From Hofstenia miamia (lineage: Eukaryota; Xenacoelomorpha; Acoela), in NCBI GenBank assembly GCA_004352715.1, contig SCFE01000001.1:1874544-1938543 (forward strand): DNA of 64,000 nucleotides, in the 5' to 3' direction. Position 1 is the first letter of the stretch, and each line of letters opens with the position of its first letter. Below the pieces are notes generated by a model, which saw nothing but the letters and a program-made list of their open reading frames with translations, made no database searches and was not told the DNA's origin. The position numbers and the translations under genes were made by a program. Shown in pieces: positions 46,545 through 56,199 of the stretch.

Positions 46545-48184
46545 TCAAATGGTTGATAATAAATTTTAACAAGCAAATGTTTGTTGGTCATCAGTGTCTT
46601 CAGATTAAATTTATTTTGTCAAAAGCAATCCTTGCTATAATATTTAAGGGGGGGGGTAATTGTTCTATCTGAAAATGACAATTATAAGGGGTGATAAACT
46701 ATCAAATTTGTATGACCAATATTTGGCAAAAAAATATTTGACGAATGTTTGGAGGTGCATCACCCCGTCAAACACGCCATCAGACAAGCCATCGAACTTC
46801 TCATTAGACAAAATGAAATCAAAATAATTTAGATATTTTGCGTCAAACATTCGTGAAACAAGGTAAGTATTTAATAATAACGCTTAGAATTTAAAAGCTC
46901 ATTAGCAAGGCTTACAACAGCACTGCTGTTAACAGTTGCAAGCTGTTACAGCACCCAAGTACTGTTTAAAGCAGCAAATAAAATTCAGACATATTAGCTT
47001 ATTATCTGTGCTGTTCACACTCTAAAATGTCTTTTAATCTCTTCTGCAGGACATCAAAGACAGTCAGATTTCAGAACAGTGTTGAAATCATTAATAAAAA
47101 TATTGCAGCCCCAAGTACATCAACAAACCCCATTGATAGACGATGTTTTAACGTATCAATTATATTATATATTTGGAAACTCATGAATTATCATGAGTCA
47201 TTTCAGAATAGTGTTGTGTGATGTGCTCATTTATAACTTTTGATTTCTCGCTCTTTATCAACTTCTCAAAAAGATTATCAACTTTTCATTTGGCACAATT
47301 TTCAGAACATTTACAAAGCATCGGATGTTATATAATTTGGTGAATTGTATAGTGATACAATCAGACGACTTGTTTCCATATTTACTAATGTTTTTATTTA
47401 TGTTAATATTTGATATTTGTGTTATATGTTGTTAAAATATTTTATCCATTTTAAAATTCTCCTTGAAGTTCACGTTTAGTTTTCAATAGTTTCTTTCATA
47501 GTATATTGCCTTTCTTTAATTCTGCTTAGAAACAATGTTATTGTCTTCTATCCAGTGGCGAACGCAAGAATGGACATGGTGGAATGGCCCATTTGAATTT
47601 TTCAAAACAAATTTTGATTAGTTAAATAAAAAAATTTTCGGCAAAAAAATTATATTTAAAAAACTAATTCAGGAAATGCATTTTTCGGTCTATTTTTCAA
47701 CATGTTCTCATTATCAAGACCGTCAAGACAGCCAGTGTACGCCTCTGCCCCTATCCATGCAATGTCATAGCTCATCTACGAATTTTTTATATATTCTATC
47801 TAATAAAATATCGAAGCTGTTAACAGCAGAAGAATTGCTTCTTTAGCTGTTAGCAGCATAATGGGAAGCTCTGATGATCAGTTAAACAAACAGGTAATTT
47901 TTTCTAGAATTTTCCCAATTCATACAATAGGATGGAAATGTCCCTTTTCCAATGGAAGTCCCATGTGTCATGAAAAGCAGTTGATATCAGGTTAGCTTAG
48001 TGTAGATCTTAAATTCTGCATACCTATTACTATACTTTTGATTACTGAAATTGTTCATTTAGCGTAATGCTTAACCCAGTATGTTTTTGTAGTTTTCTCC
48101 TCGCTAAATGTAGAAATTTTTTAGGGAATATTTTTCAGCAAAATCTTAATAAGTAAAGATCACATTGTAATCGATTAATCAAAT
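46545..48184. other. No gene recognised (46.5-48.2 kb)
   Basis: Contains an 11-bp inverted pair ACGAATGTTTG/CAAACATTCGT (about 46740 and 46843), and CCAGTGGCGAACGC (about 47554) with CCAGTGTACGCC (about 47734). These last two look like transposon ends but are in the same orientation. Signal and prodomain exons of the metalloprotease were not identified here. Confidence 0.35.
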
Positions 48185-49066
48185 ATGGAATTTAGTGGTA
48201 ATGTAAGCATTACAATAAGGAATGAAAACCTAACTTTGTTATTCCTCAACCAAATTCTGAATGTCTCCCTGACAGCAACTGTTTATGGACAACGCAGTAT
48301 TACCTATGTAGGCAACAATAGTAATCTCACATGGATAACGTGCACAATTCCACTTTGCTCTGGGTATTTTTCTTTCGATGGAAAGCAGTATTACTCATTA
48401 AGTAATAATGGTAGAGACCATTTTGGATCTGCAAGTGATAAAATTACTCCTCTTAGTAAAGCAGAAAGAGATAAATTGTTGATACCCAAATTCGAAAGGA
48501 AGCTGTACATTGAGTATGCAGTAATAATTGATCAATTTTTAATGGAAAAATATGACAACAATACGGAATTAATTAAAAAGGATGTATTGAAAACTATGTT
48601 CATGGCCAAAAACATTTTATACGATCCATTTAAAATAGAGCTAGTTTTGGTTGATTTGATTTATTGGAATTCAGACCAAATCAATGTCACAAGAAACATG
48701 ACTAAGGATGTAGCCAGATTATTCCAGTGGATTAATAATAACAAGTTTTCCACAGGTTATGATGTTATTCATTTGTACACAGGCATCGACACGTATTATG
48801 GGGCAGGAATGGTAGCCTATATTGGAAACGTATGCAGAAGCACTGCAACTGCAATAATAAAGTACTATGAATTTACAAAAAAATCGCAAGCAGTCATTAT
48901 TGCCCATGAAATTGCGCACTCACTTGATATTAGACATGATAGTTTCGAAAATGGATGCAACAAAAAAGATTGTATGATGGCATCCGTTTCCGATCGCGAT
49001 AATCCACAAAAGTGTTGGTCTATATGTTCTAAGAGAATGATGATTGACTTCCTTAGTAGAGGTGGA
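48185..49066 (+). CDS. M12B (ADAM/reprolysin-like) zinc metalloprotease, copy 1, truncated
   Basis: About 294 residues before the single N. Residues 1-95 resemble part of an ADAM prodomain (VSITIRNENLTLLFLNQ, then ITYVGNNSNLTWITC and YFSFDGKQYYS). The catalytic domain starts near KRKLYIEYAVIIDQF-type sequence. The zinc motif is HEIAHSLDIRHD, with the three His and catalytic Glu intact but the usual Gly (HExxHxxGxxHD) replaced by Asp. CMMASV is the Met-turn. No signal peptide is seen, so 5' exons are missing or unrecognised. The copy stops abruptly at GGTGGA before the N, where copy 2 continues. Secreted or membrane-tethered endopeptidase by family; substrate unknown. Confidence 0.8.
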
Positions 49067-49067
49067 N

Positions 49068-49940
49068 ACTTTGTTATTCCTCAACCAAATTCTGAATGTC
49101 TCCCTGACAGCAACTGTTTATGGACAACGCAGTATTACCTATGTAGGCAACAATAGTAATCTAACATGGATAAATTGCACAATTCCACTTTGCTCTGGGT
49201 ATTTTTCTTTCGATGGAAAGCAGTATTACTCATTAGGAAATAATGGTAGAAACCATTTTGCATCTGCAAGTGATAAAATTACTCCTCTTAGTAAAGCAGA
49301 AAGAGATAAATTGTTGATACCCAAATTCAAAAGGAAACTGTACATTGAGTATGCAGTAATAATTGATCAATTTTTAATGGAAAAATATGACAACAATACG
49401 GAATTAATTAAAAAGGATGTATTGAAAACTATGTTCATGGCCAAAAACATTTTATACGATCCATTTAAAATAGAGCTAGTTTTGGTTGATTTGATTTATT
49501 GGAATTCAGACCAAATCAATGTCACAAGAAACATGACTAAGGATGTAGCCAGATTATTCCAGTGGATTAATAATAACAAGTTTTCCACAGGTTATGATGT
49601 TATTCATTTGTACACAGGCATCGACACGTATTATGGGGCAGGAATGGTAGCCTATATTGGAAACGTATGCAGAAGCACTGCAACTGCAATAATAAAGTAC
49701 TATGAATTTACAAAAAAATCGCAAGCAGTCATTATTGCCCATGAAATTGCGCACTCACTTGATATTAGACATGATAGTTTCGAAAATGGATGCAACAAAA
49801 AAGATTGTATGATGGCATCCGTTTCCGATCGCGATAATCCACAAAAGTGTTGGTCTATATGTTCTAAGAGAATGATGATTGACTTCCTTAGTAGAGGTGG
49901 AGGTCAGTGTCTACAGAATGCTCCTTTAACATCAAAATAA
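49068..49940 (+). CDS. M12B zinc metalloprotease, copy 2 (to stop codon)
   Basis: Begins mid-exon at the base matching 48232, exactly 836 bases after copy 1. It differs from copy 1 at a few positions early on (for example T to N and D to N changes) and then appears identical. It continues past the copy-1 end through GGQCLQNAPLTSK to a TAA at 49938-49940. HEIAHSLDIRHD and CMMASV are repeated unchanged. No start codon of its own is credible. The most economical reading is one gene represented by two overlapping haplotype contigs joined by an N. A true tandem array is the alternative. Confidence 0.75.
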   Translation, partial: TLLFLNQILNVSLTATVYGQRSITYVGNNSNLTWINCTIPLCSGYFSFDGKQYYSLGNNGRNHFASASDKITPLSKAERDKLLIPKFKRKLYIEYAVIIDQFLMEKYDNNTELIKKDVLKTMFMAKNILYDPFKIELVLVDLIYWNSDQINVTRNMTKDVARLFQWINNNKFSTGYDVIHLYTGIDTYYGAGMVAYIGNVCRSTATAIIKYYEFTKKSQAVIIAHEIAHSLDIRHDSFENGCNKKDCMMASVSDRDNPQKCWSICSKRMMIDFLSRGGGQCLQNAPLTSK

Positions 49941-50021
49941 ATTCATGTTTGCCGTAATGGTATCTTAGAATATGGTGAGGATTGTCATTGTAATGGGAAC
50001 AAATGCGAGTTTCACGACTAG
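49941..50021 (+). pseudogene. Truncated disintegrin-like start after the protease stop
   Basis: In the same frame as the metalloprotease, immediately after its TAA, the sequence reads IHVCRNGILEYGEDCHCN, then GNKCEFHD and another stop. This is the beginning of an ADAM disintegrin-like domain (CGNGxxExGExCDC). The TAA thus separates protease and disintegrin. Either the gene has become protease-only or the copy is degrading. Confidence 0.7.
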
Positions 50022-50413
50022 AATGGTCATCGTGTCCTGAGCCTGACAAATGGAATTTGGTAATATGTTGCACTAGAGAATCTAAGTCTTAACAATCTAA
50101 TTGTAATGCAAATTTTTTTGTAATATTTTTTGAAATTGAATATCTAACTATTTTAGTACATATAATAAACAGATGCAATATTCACATATTTTCAATTAGT
50201 CTGCATCAAAGATGGAATTAATCGCTAGTCAACTAGGACAAATTAAAGTCAACAGTGTTTTGCTGTTAACAAGAAAGGGGTAGTATTTTCAGGCCAATTC
50301 CCCGACCAAACAAAACTTTTTTGCTTTATCTTTTATACGATAACCCACTTATGACACCTTGTACATTTAAACGTAAAGATACAAACATTGCTACATCAGT
50401 TATCAGTGATTTA

Positions 50414-50440
50414 AGGGCAACGGTATCTTAGAATATGGTG
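50414..50440 (+). pseudogene. Second disintegrin-start fragment
   Basis: GGCAACGGTATCTTAGAATA continuing to TGGTGAG encodes GNGILEYGE, nearly identical in nucleotides to 49958-49978 upstream. A duplicated exon fragment about 460 bases further on; nothing coding follows. Confidence 0.5.
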
Positions 50441-51289
50441 AGAAACTTGTGTTCTCGTCAATACCGTTTTCAAAATGAAAATTTTGAATTACTGTCTGCA
50501 CTTGCTACCTTAAACTGTAAGCGAAGAGTGTTTTTTCAAACTTATTTGTACAATTAAAAACATCGTTTCATGGATCCTATATATTACTGCTATTGCGATA
50601 ACGCTAAGAAATTATAGTAAAAGCGGTTTCAGTTTACCCGCCTTTTTTCCATTTCTTATTATCCAACTCGCAAATTTGGTATGTAAATCTGCCGTATTTC
50701 TTAACAGGACATTATATTCTAAAATCATCTGTAGGAAGCACAAAAACAGCGTTTGTTGAAATTGATTATAATTCACAATTTGAAAATATGTGCCAAGATT
50801 ATTCTTTTCAAATACCAGTTTTTCGACAAATGCGTTTACGAAAGTTGCTATGTGAAGCAGGCAAGTATAGAGAGCAAAATGGTGTACTTTTTATTCACGT
50901 AAAATAGGACCCGGTCATACGAAAGATTTGAATTTATGCATTTTAAATGTGTGTATACTGGTTAATTACTTTAGTGAAAGTCGATTGGTACATATTTTAG
51001 AGGTACATAACTAATGGATCATGTATAGTCATTACTTGTGCTTATACTTTTTTGCAAAATTTCAAATACAAGGTATATATTTACTTTTACTATTAGCACA
51101 ATTGAAATGTTAGCGAAAATATTATTCAACTGAAAATGACAAGTAAGAGATGACATGTAGTGTATTGAAAATTTAAATTTAAATCTTAAAACATTTTTTT
51201 CAAATGTAACCTTAAACAGCCCAGGAATTTTTGAAAATTTTTCTTAACCTATAAAAAATTTTTAAACGCTTATAGCTCAAAAACCTTTA
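50441..51289. other. No gene recognised (50.4-51.3 kb)
   Basis: AT-rich sequence. The stretch at about 51000-51200 resembles 43450-43640 (GGATCATGT...AGCACAATTTGAAAT/AATTGAAAT and GCGAAAATATTATTCAACTGA), so another dispersed repeat is present. Confidence 0.4.
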
Positions 51290-51595
51290 AAGCTATGCTC
51301 AATCTGGAAACACCACGTGATTGAGAAGGGGTCTCTTTTTTGTTTTCGTTCTAAATCGGCTACCTGGCTCTGTCGCATCGGGGCGTGCCGTTGCGTGAAG
51401 TCTCCGGTCGCAGGGCCTTCAGCGCCGCGACCTCTTACTTTGCGCACGACCGGCCTTAATGTGTTCCTTGTTACTTCCATGGGCTCAAAACCTTTTAAAT
51501 GCATGAACATTAGTTATGGAGAGAATTTATATCTTCTTGAAAAATTAAACCTTTTTAAAGAAAAAGTATTAATATTTTCATAACAACCTCAGGCA
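51290..51595 (+). repeat. Dispersed repeat family III, copy 2, left part
   Basis: Matches 10380-10590 (CTTTGCGCACG, TAGTTATGGAGAGAATTT). It includes a GC-rich insert-like segment at about 51345-51470 that is absent from the first copy. It is interrupted at 51595 by the hAT-type element and resumes at 52335. Confidence 0.6.
51345..51470. other. GC-rich island of unknown origin
   Basis: Roughly 55-60% GC by eye in a 30% GC background. The minus strand is open (51277-51510) and reads KGFEPMEVTRNTLRPVVRK, then GRGAEGPATGDFTQRHAPM. The plus strand is open too (51317-51583). No family recognised. It could be a captured fragment, a SINE-like body or transferred DNA. Confidence 0.4.
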
Positions 51596-52334
51596 CAGTG
51601 GTGACCATTTAAATAAATCGTTTTAAACAGTTTGAAACGTCATTTAAATCAGCTATTTGTTTAAAGGCAGTAGTCAATTAAACTTTGTTTAATTGATAGG
51701 CTTTATTTAAACGGCAGTTTGAGGACATCTAAAATGTAGTAAACAAGCAATAAATAGCCTAATGACACTTTACGGACTTGGTTTTAATCAACTTTTATAT
51801 GGTGAACAATTTGAGAAAAAAGCAAAATATTATCTTAAGTTATGTAAATCTGAAAAAATCAGATATTATTGTCTAGACATATGTTGCAAAACATAGACGG
51901 ATGCTCTTACTGTTTAACCAATCTGTTCATGTTTTGTAGATATATCAAGCCAACACCAATGCTGATCTACAATGTCGTATAGAGAACTGGCCTCAACTGG
52001 ACAATTTTCTAGAAGAAACGGCTTTTGCACTATGCAAATATTCAACTTTTGCTCAAAATAGGTGCACGATACTTGCTCAGAGCTTCGCCTGCTAACTGCT
52101 ATAGGTCATTGTATAAAGAGATTCAATGTTATCTAGTAGAAACAGGATTTCAATGGATACCGTGAAATAAATTTGTGTTGAAACCTAAGTAGACGATAGA
52201 TTAATTTATTTGAATTTACCTACTTTTTGCATAAGTCATAGTTTGAATGCAGTTTCTCTATTCAAATTAGTTTAAACTATCATTTGATTAAAATTTCATA
52301 TTTTAATTGAATGTCATTTAAATGTTCAACACTG
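51596..52334. mobile_element. 739-bp nonautonomous hAT-type element
   Basis: The left end CAGTGGTGACCATTTAAAT and the inverted right end (ATTTAAATGTTCAACACTG) form imperfect terminal inverted repeats starting CAGTG. The element is flanked by a perfect 8-bp direct repeat CTCAGGCA (51588-51595 and 52335-52342). 8-bp target duplications with CA...TG ends define hAT insertions. The interior is AT-rich with repeated ATTTAAAT/TTTAAAC words and no transposase. The uninterrupted family III copy near 10580 gives the empty site. Confidence 0.85.
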
Positions 52335-52520
52335 CTCAGGCACAGCAATACTTTTTAATGAGAAATTTTCAACATTGTATTAAATTGTGTTTCTCAATAG
52401 ACTTGCTCCAAGATTTTCAAATTTGCGAATATGCTATACGAAAATTCCTTGTAAATGTGGAAAAAAGTTTTGGACTTTAAAACGGACGCAAAGCTGTTTA
52501 AGGTTAACCACAAAGTGTTT
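52335..52520 (+). repeat. Dispersed repeat family III, copy 2, right part
   Basis: Resumes after the hAT-type insertion with CACAGCAATAC and TTTTCAACATTGTATTAAA, ending near ACGGACGCAAAGCTGTTTAA. It parallels 10590-10640 and 11045-11090. Confidence 0.55.
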
Positions 52521-53680
52521 CCTAATGGTATTTTGAATATATGTAGCAATTGCATAATTTTCGATTTTCCATCTCAAGAAATTTGAATTACTTTAATTTC
52601 ACACCACTAAGCGAAGGAAAACTAAATTGATTTGCTTCAAAATAAGTGTTGTGCGATAATTCCATTTGCAAGTTTATTCCATGCTTTACAACAATGTGAA
52701 ATAGGGTGATTTAAACAAAGCTTAGTCAGCAATAAATCATCGTGGATGGTTTTATAGATCAATATGTTTAGATGTAAAACGTGTTTGAAATAGACACTTT
52801 CAATTTTTATATTGAAAAATCGGCGTCAGGAATAAAATGTTTGGAAAATCCTGGCAAGTTCTTTAAGAGATCAACTACATAATATGTAATAGTGAAATGT
52901 CAAACAAAACCTTCCTGACAGCGATTGATGCTTTTCTAATGATATAGAAACGTCATAATTTATTATTTCATTTTCTCACCAATGTATTAACATAGCAAAT
53001 TTCATGTGCACAAAATTGAAGATAATATTTCTCAGATTAATAAATGAATCTAACTTCTTCCTATGATAAATTCAATAATAATACTAGCGAATGAAAGTTG
53101 TCTTAACTTAATTTAGTGACAAAATCTCTGGTATTGTAAATGTTTTTGGCGCAATGCAAACTTCACGACTGCATAGAATGGAATTCGGTATAATGGTACT
53201 AAAACTGTAAAATTAAGAGAAAATTATATGACACATTAATTTGTAACAATTTTTTTTAAATTGAATTTGAAAGTATTTTTGTATAATTAACTGATACCAT
53301 TGCATAGCGTCTGGGTCAGTTGGGTAAGCAGTGGGGACCCAATAATCTCAGTAAAGAATAAAAAATATTTGTTTAAGTGTATTAATATAATTACCCTTGT
53401 CTTGGAGCAATATTAGCATATATATATATATATTAGCCATCACGAAATCAGACCAATTTAGAGAAATCCCTAAAAATACTTTTTTCTATAAACTTCTCAA
53501 AAAATGTATGGGCAAATAAAAAGCAAATTGCCCCAAAATCTAGCAAACATTTCCTTTATAGAAAGGCAGCACTACAATGCGTATTGCTTCACAATCCAGA
53601 AAGATTTCGTGACTGTATAAAAATGCAGGCCAATTTAGAGCAATTGCTAAAAATATTTTTTATGCCATGTATTAATATTA
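52521..53680. other. No gene recognised (52.5-53.7 kb)
   Basis: AT-rich sequence with a TA tract at about 53419-53434. Nothing supported. Confidence 0.4.
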
Positions 53681-53745
53681 GAGTGTCCAAAAATGATTAC
53701 CACTGTACAAATAAAACACATTATATGATATTAGAAAATTAAAAT

Positions 53746-55000
53746 TTAATCAATTTGAGAAATATTGTCCCCTCCCGATGAAATGACTTGGTCCAAATGT
53801 TCCCGAAGCTTTTTGAGGTCCTTTACCAACGTGGTTTCTGGTATGAGCCGGATCGAGTGCTGCACGGCCTTCATAAGCTCTTCAGGTCCATCAAACTGCT
53901 TTCCCCGCAGCTCCATCTTGATATGTCGGAATAAAAACCTATCCAGAAGGTTTAAATCAGGGCTGTAAGGCGATTGTTTTACGATCTGGACCTATCTAAA
54001 GGCCAAAAACTGTTGAGTAAGTTCGGCTGAATGAGGACGAGCATTATCGATCTGGAAGAGGAGTTCATTCAACTTTACTTTGTTGTTTTTGAGATTTTGA
54101 AACCGGTGTGCTGTTTCTTTGATGTAATTAATCATGTAATCTGCATTAACTGACTTCCCGTGGGGGTAACTTTGACACAGAAAACCTCTTTGGTTTACAT
54201 GTGAAACTGATTAAAAACATAGTCTTTTGATTTGTTAACGTTTTCTTAACATGTGTTGGTTTTATAGTTTTTTTGGGAATCCAAACACGTCTCGTATCAT
54301 TAAAATCCCAAGAAAACCACGATTCGTCATACACCAGGTAGTTTGACGCCANTGACTTCCCGTGGGGTAACATTGACACAGAAAACCTCTTTGGTTTACA
54401 TGTGAAACTGATTAAAAACATAGTCTTTTGATTTGTTAACGTTTTCTTAACATGTGTTGGTTTTATAGTTTTTTTGGGAATCCAAACACGTCTCTTATCA
54501 TTAAAATCCCAAGAAAACCACGATTCGTCATACACCAGGTATTTTGACGCCATATAGGTGATTCCTTTGGATATGAACAATTTTCGTAGCTCCCTACATG
54601 CACTAATTCGTTCTGCTTTATTCCTGTCCGACAGGTTATGAGGCACCCAGACAGCATACACATTTCTGAGGTCTAACTTAATTGTTAGGATCTCATACAC
54701 ACATGATTTTGGTATTTTTGTAAGCTCCTCGATATCACGGCATGACAAACGACAATCTTCATCAATTAACCCTTTGATTTTTTGAATGTTTGCTGCAGAA
54801 GATGTTGAAATTGGCCTTCCTGTAGTAGCACCTTTGGTTAGGCCAAAAGTCCCTGCTTCGATTTCTCTGATCCATCGATATATCGTGGATAGGTCTGGAC
54901 TAGTTCCAGGATACACCTTTGATAGCTCATGATAAATTTCCTGGCCCACTACACCTAGTTTATGGCGAGTTAACACGTAGAATCTGAAATGCGAATTCAT
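53746..55000 (-). pseudogene. mariner transposase (DD34D), near-complete, one stop plus join artefact
   Basis: Starts at an ATG at 55000 (MNSHFRFYVLTRHKLGV) with a helix-turn-helix region (LSTIYRWIREIEAG; GRPISTSS; LSCRDIEELTKIPKSCVYEI). The catalytic blocks are VYDESWFSWDF, FQIDNARPHSAEL and YSPDLNLLDRF. The spacing between the second and third Asp is 34 residues, i.e. DD34D, the mariner signature. It ends GGDNISQID with a stop at 53746-53748. Bases 54146-54352 duplicate 54354-54561 across a single N, and one of these versions has an extra G that breaks the frame. Outside this, one in-frame TAG follows TQQFLAFR. A recently active element by appearance. Confidence 0.85.
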
Positions 55001-55130
55001 AGCTTGCAGCAGTGAGTAAAATTGGAATTAAACAATGGCTTCAGTATAAAAGTAAAATATAGATTTCTTATCAGTAAAAACTTTATCTAATGCAAATTAA
55101 ACTGGTAAAAACGACTGTGTTATCGGTTTN

Positions 55131-55456
55131 CGGGATAGGATAAATTTGACATATTGTGAATTTCTATAAATGATTTATTATACTGGGGTCAAAAACAGTT
55201 TTTTAACTGTTACGTGGACGACTACGGTAGGTGGACATAGATTTATACGGGCTGCATAAGCTTTCAGCTAAAAGTTTTACGGGCCAAATCAAAAAGAAAA
55301 TGTTTTACTTAAAGCTTCCGGGGCTACTGGGACACCGGGTCATATAAAATTTAAGCGATAGTCTGCTTGTTATCATGTAAACGTTGAATTTTCACAAATG
55401 CCATGTGTAAATTCGGTAGTTTTAATGGTTTCAGAACTGATTCAATGTTGATTTTC
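55131..55456. other. Unassigned segment between mariner copies
   Basis: Not similar to the mariner transposase by eye. It begins right after a single N (55130) and ends at the truncated transposase. Possibly an internally deleted mariner body or unrelated sequence brought in by the assembly join. Confidence 0.4.
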
Positions 55457-55963
55457 GTTTCATTAAAATCCCAAGAAAACCACGATTCGTCATACACCAG
55501 GTAGTTTGACGCCATATAGGTGATTCCTTTGGATATGAACAATTTTCGTAGCTCCCTACATGCACTAATTCGTTCTGCTTTATTCCTGTCCGACAGGTTA
55601 TGAGGCACCCAGACAGCATACACATTTCTGAGGTCTAACTTAATTGTTAGGATCTCATACACACATGATTTTGGTATTTTTGTAAGCTCCTCGATATCAC
55701 GGCATGACAAACGACAATCTTCATCAATTAACCCTTTGATTTTTTTGAATGTTTGCTGCAGAAGATGTTGAAATTGGCCTTCCTGTAGTAGCACCTTTGG
55801 TTAGGCCAAAAGTCCCTGCTTCGATTTCTCTGATCCATCGATATATCGTGGATAGGTCTGGACTAGTTCCAGGATACACCTTTGATAGCTCATGATAAAT
55901 TTCCTGGCCCACTACACCTAGTTTATGGCGAGTTAACACGTAGAATCTGAAATGCGAATTCAT
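55457..55963 (-). pseudogene. mariner transposase, second copy, N-terminal part
   Basis: Same protein start (MNSHFRFYVLTRHKLGV) at 55963, nearly identical to the copy starting at 55000, with one extra T that shifts the frame after SSAANIQK. It breaks off after WFSWDFN at about 55457, where sequence becomes unrelated. Near-identity to the first copy implies a very recent duplicate or a second haplotype. Confidence 0.75.
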
Positions 55964-56199
55964 AGCTTGCAGCAGTGAGTAAAATTGGAATTAAAAAATG
56001 GCTTCAGTATAAAAGTAAAATATAGATTTCTTATCAGTAAAAACTTTATCTGATGCAATTTAAACTGGTAAAAACGACTGTGTTATCGGTTTTTAAATTA
56101 GGCCATGGGAAATGCAGTTTATGGCTAGAGGCAATCATTTTCGGACAACCTATTATATATATTGTTGATTGTGTGATTCCCTTTTTCCAGGTATTATGT

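Larger units (their letters stand above)
53680..56155 (-). mobile_element. DD34D mariner element(s), partly duplicated
   Basis: Left terminus AGAGTGTCCAAAAATGATTA (about 53681-53705) and, inverted, right terminus GGTTGTCCGAAAATGATTGC (about 56128-56152) are matching inverted repeats. Between them lie two minus-strand transposase copies, single Ns at 54353 and 55130, and an unrelated-looking segment 55131-55456. It is either two nested or adjacent copies or one element whose haplotypes were stitched together. Confidence 0.8.

Noticed and set aside
46367-46591. YIYIYI-rich frames over (TA)n tracts (also at 20324 and 58892-59260)
   Set aside because: Translation of microsatellites and N-runs; no coding evidence.
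47554-47750. Small element bounded by CCAGTGGCGAACGC and CCAGTGTACGCC
   Set aside because: The two ends are in the same orientation, so they do not form terminal inverted repeats; no target duplication seen.
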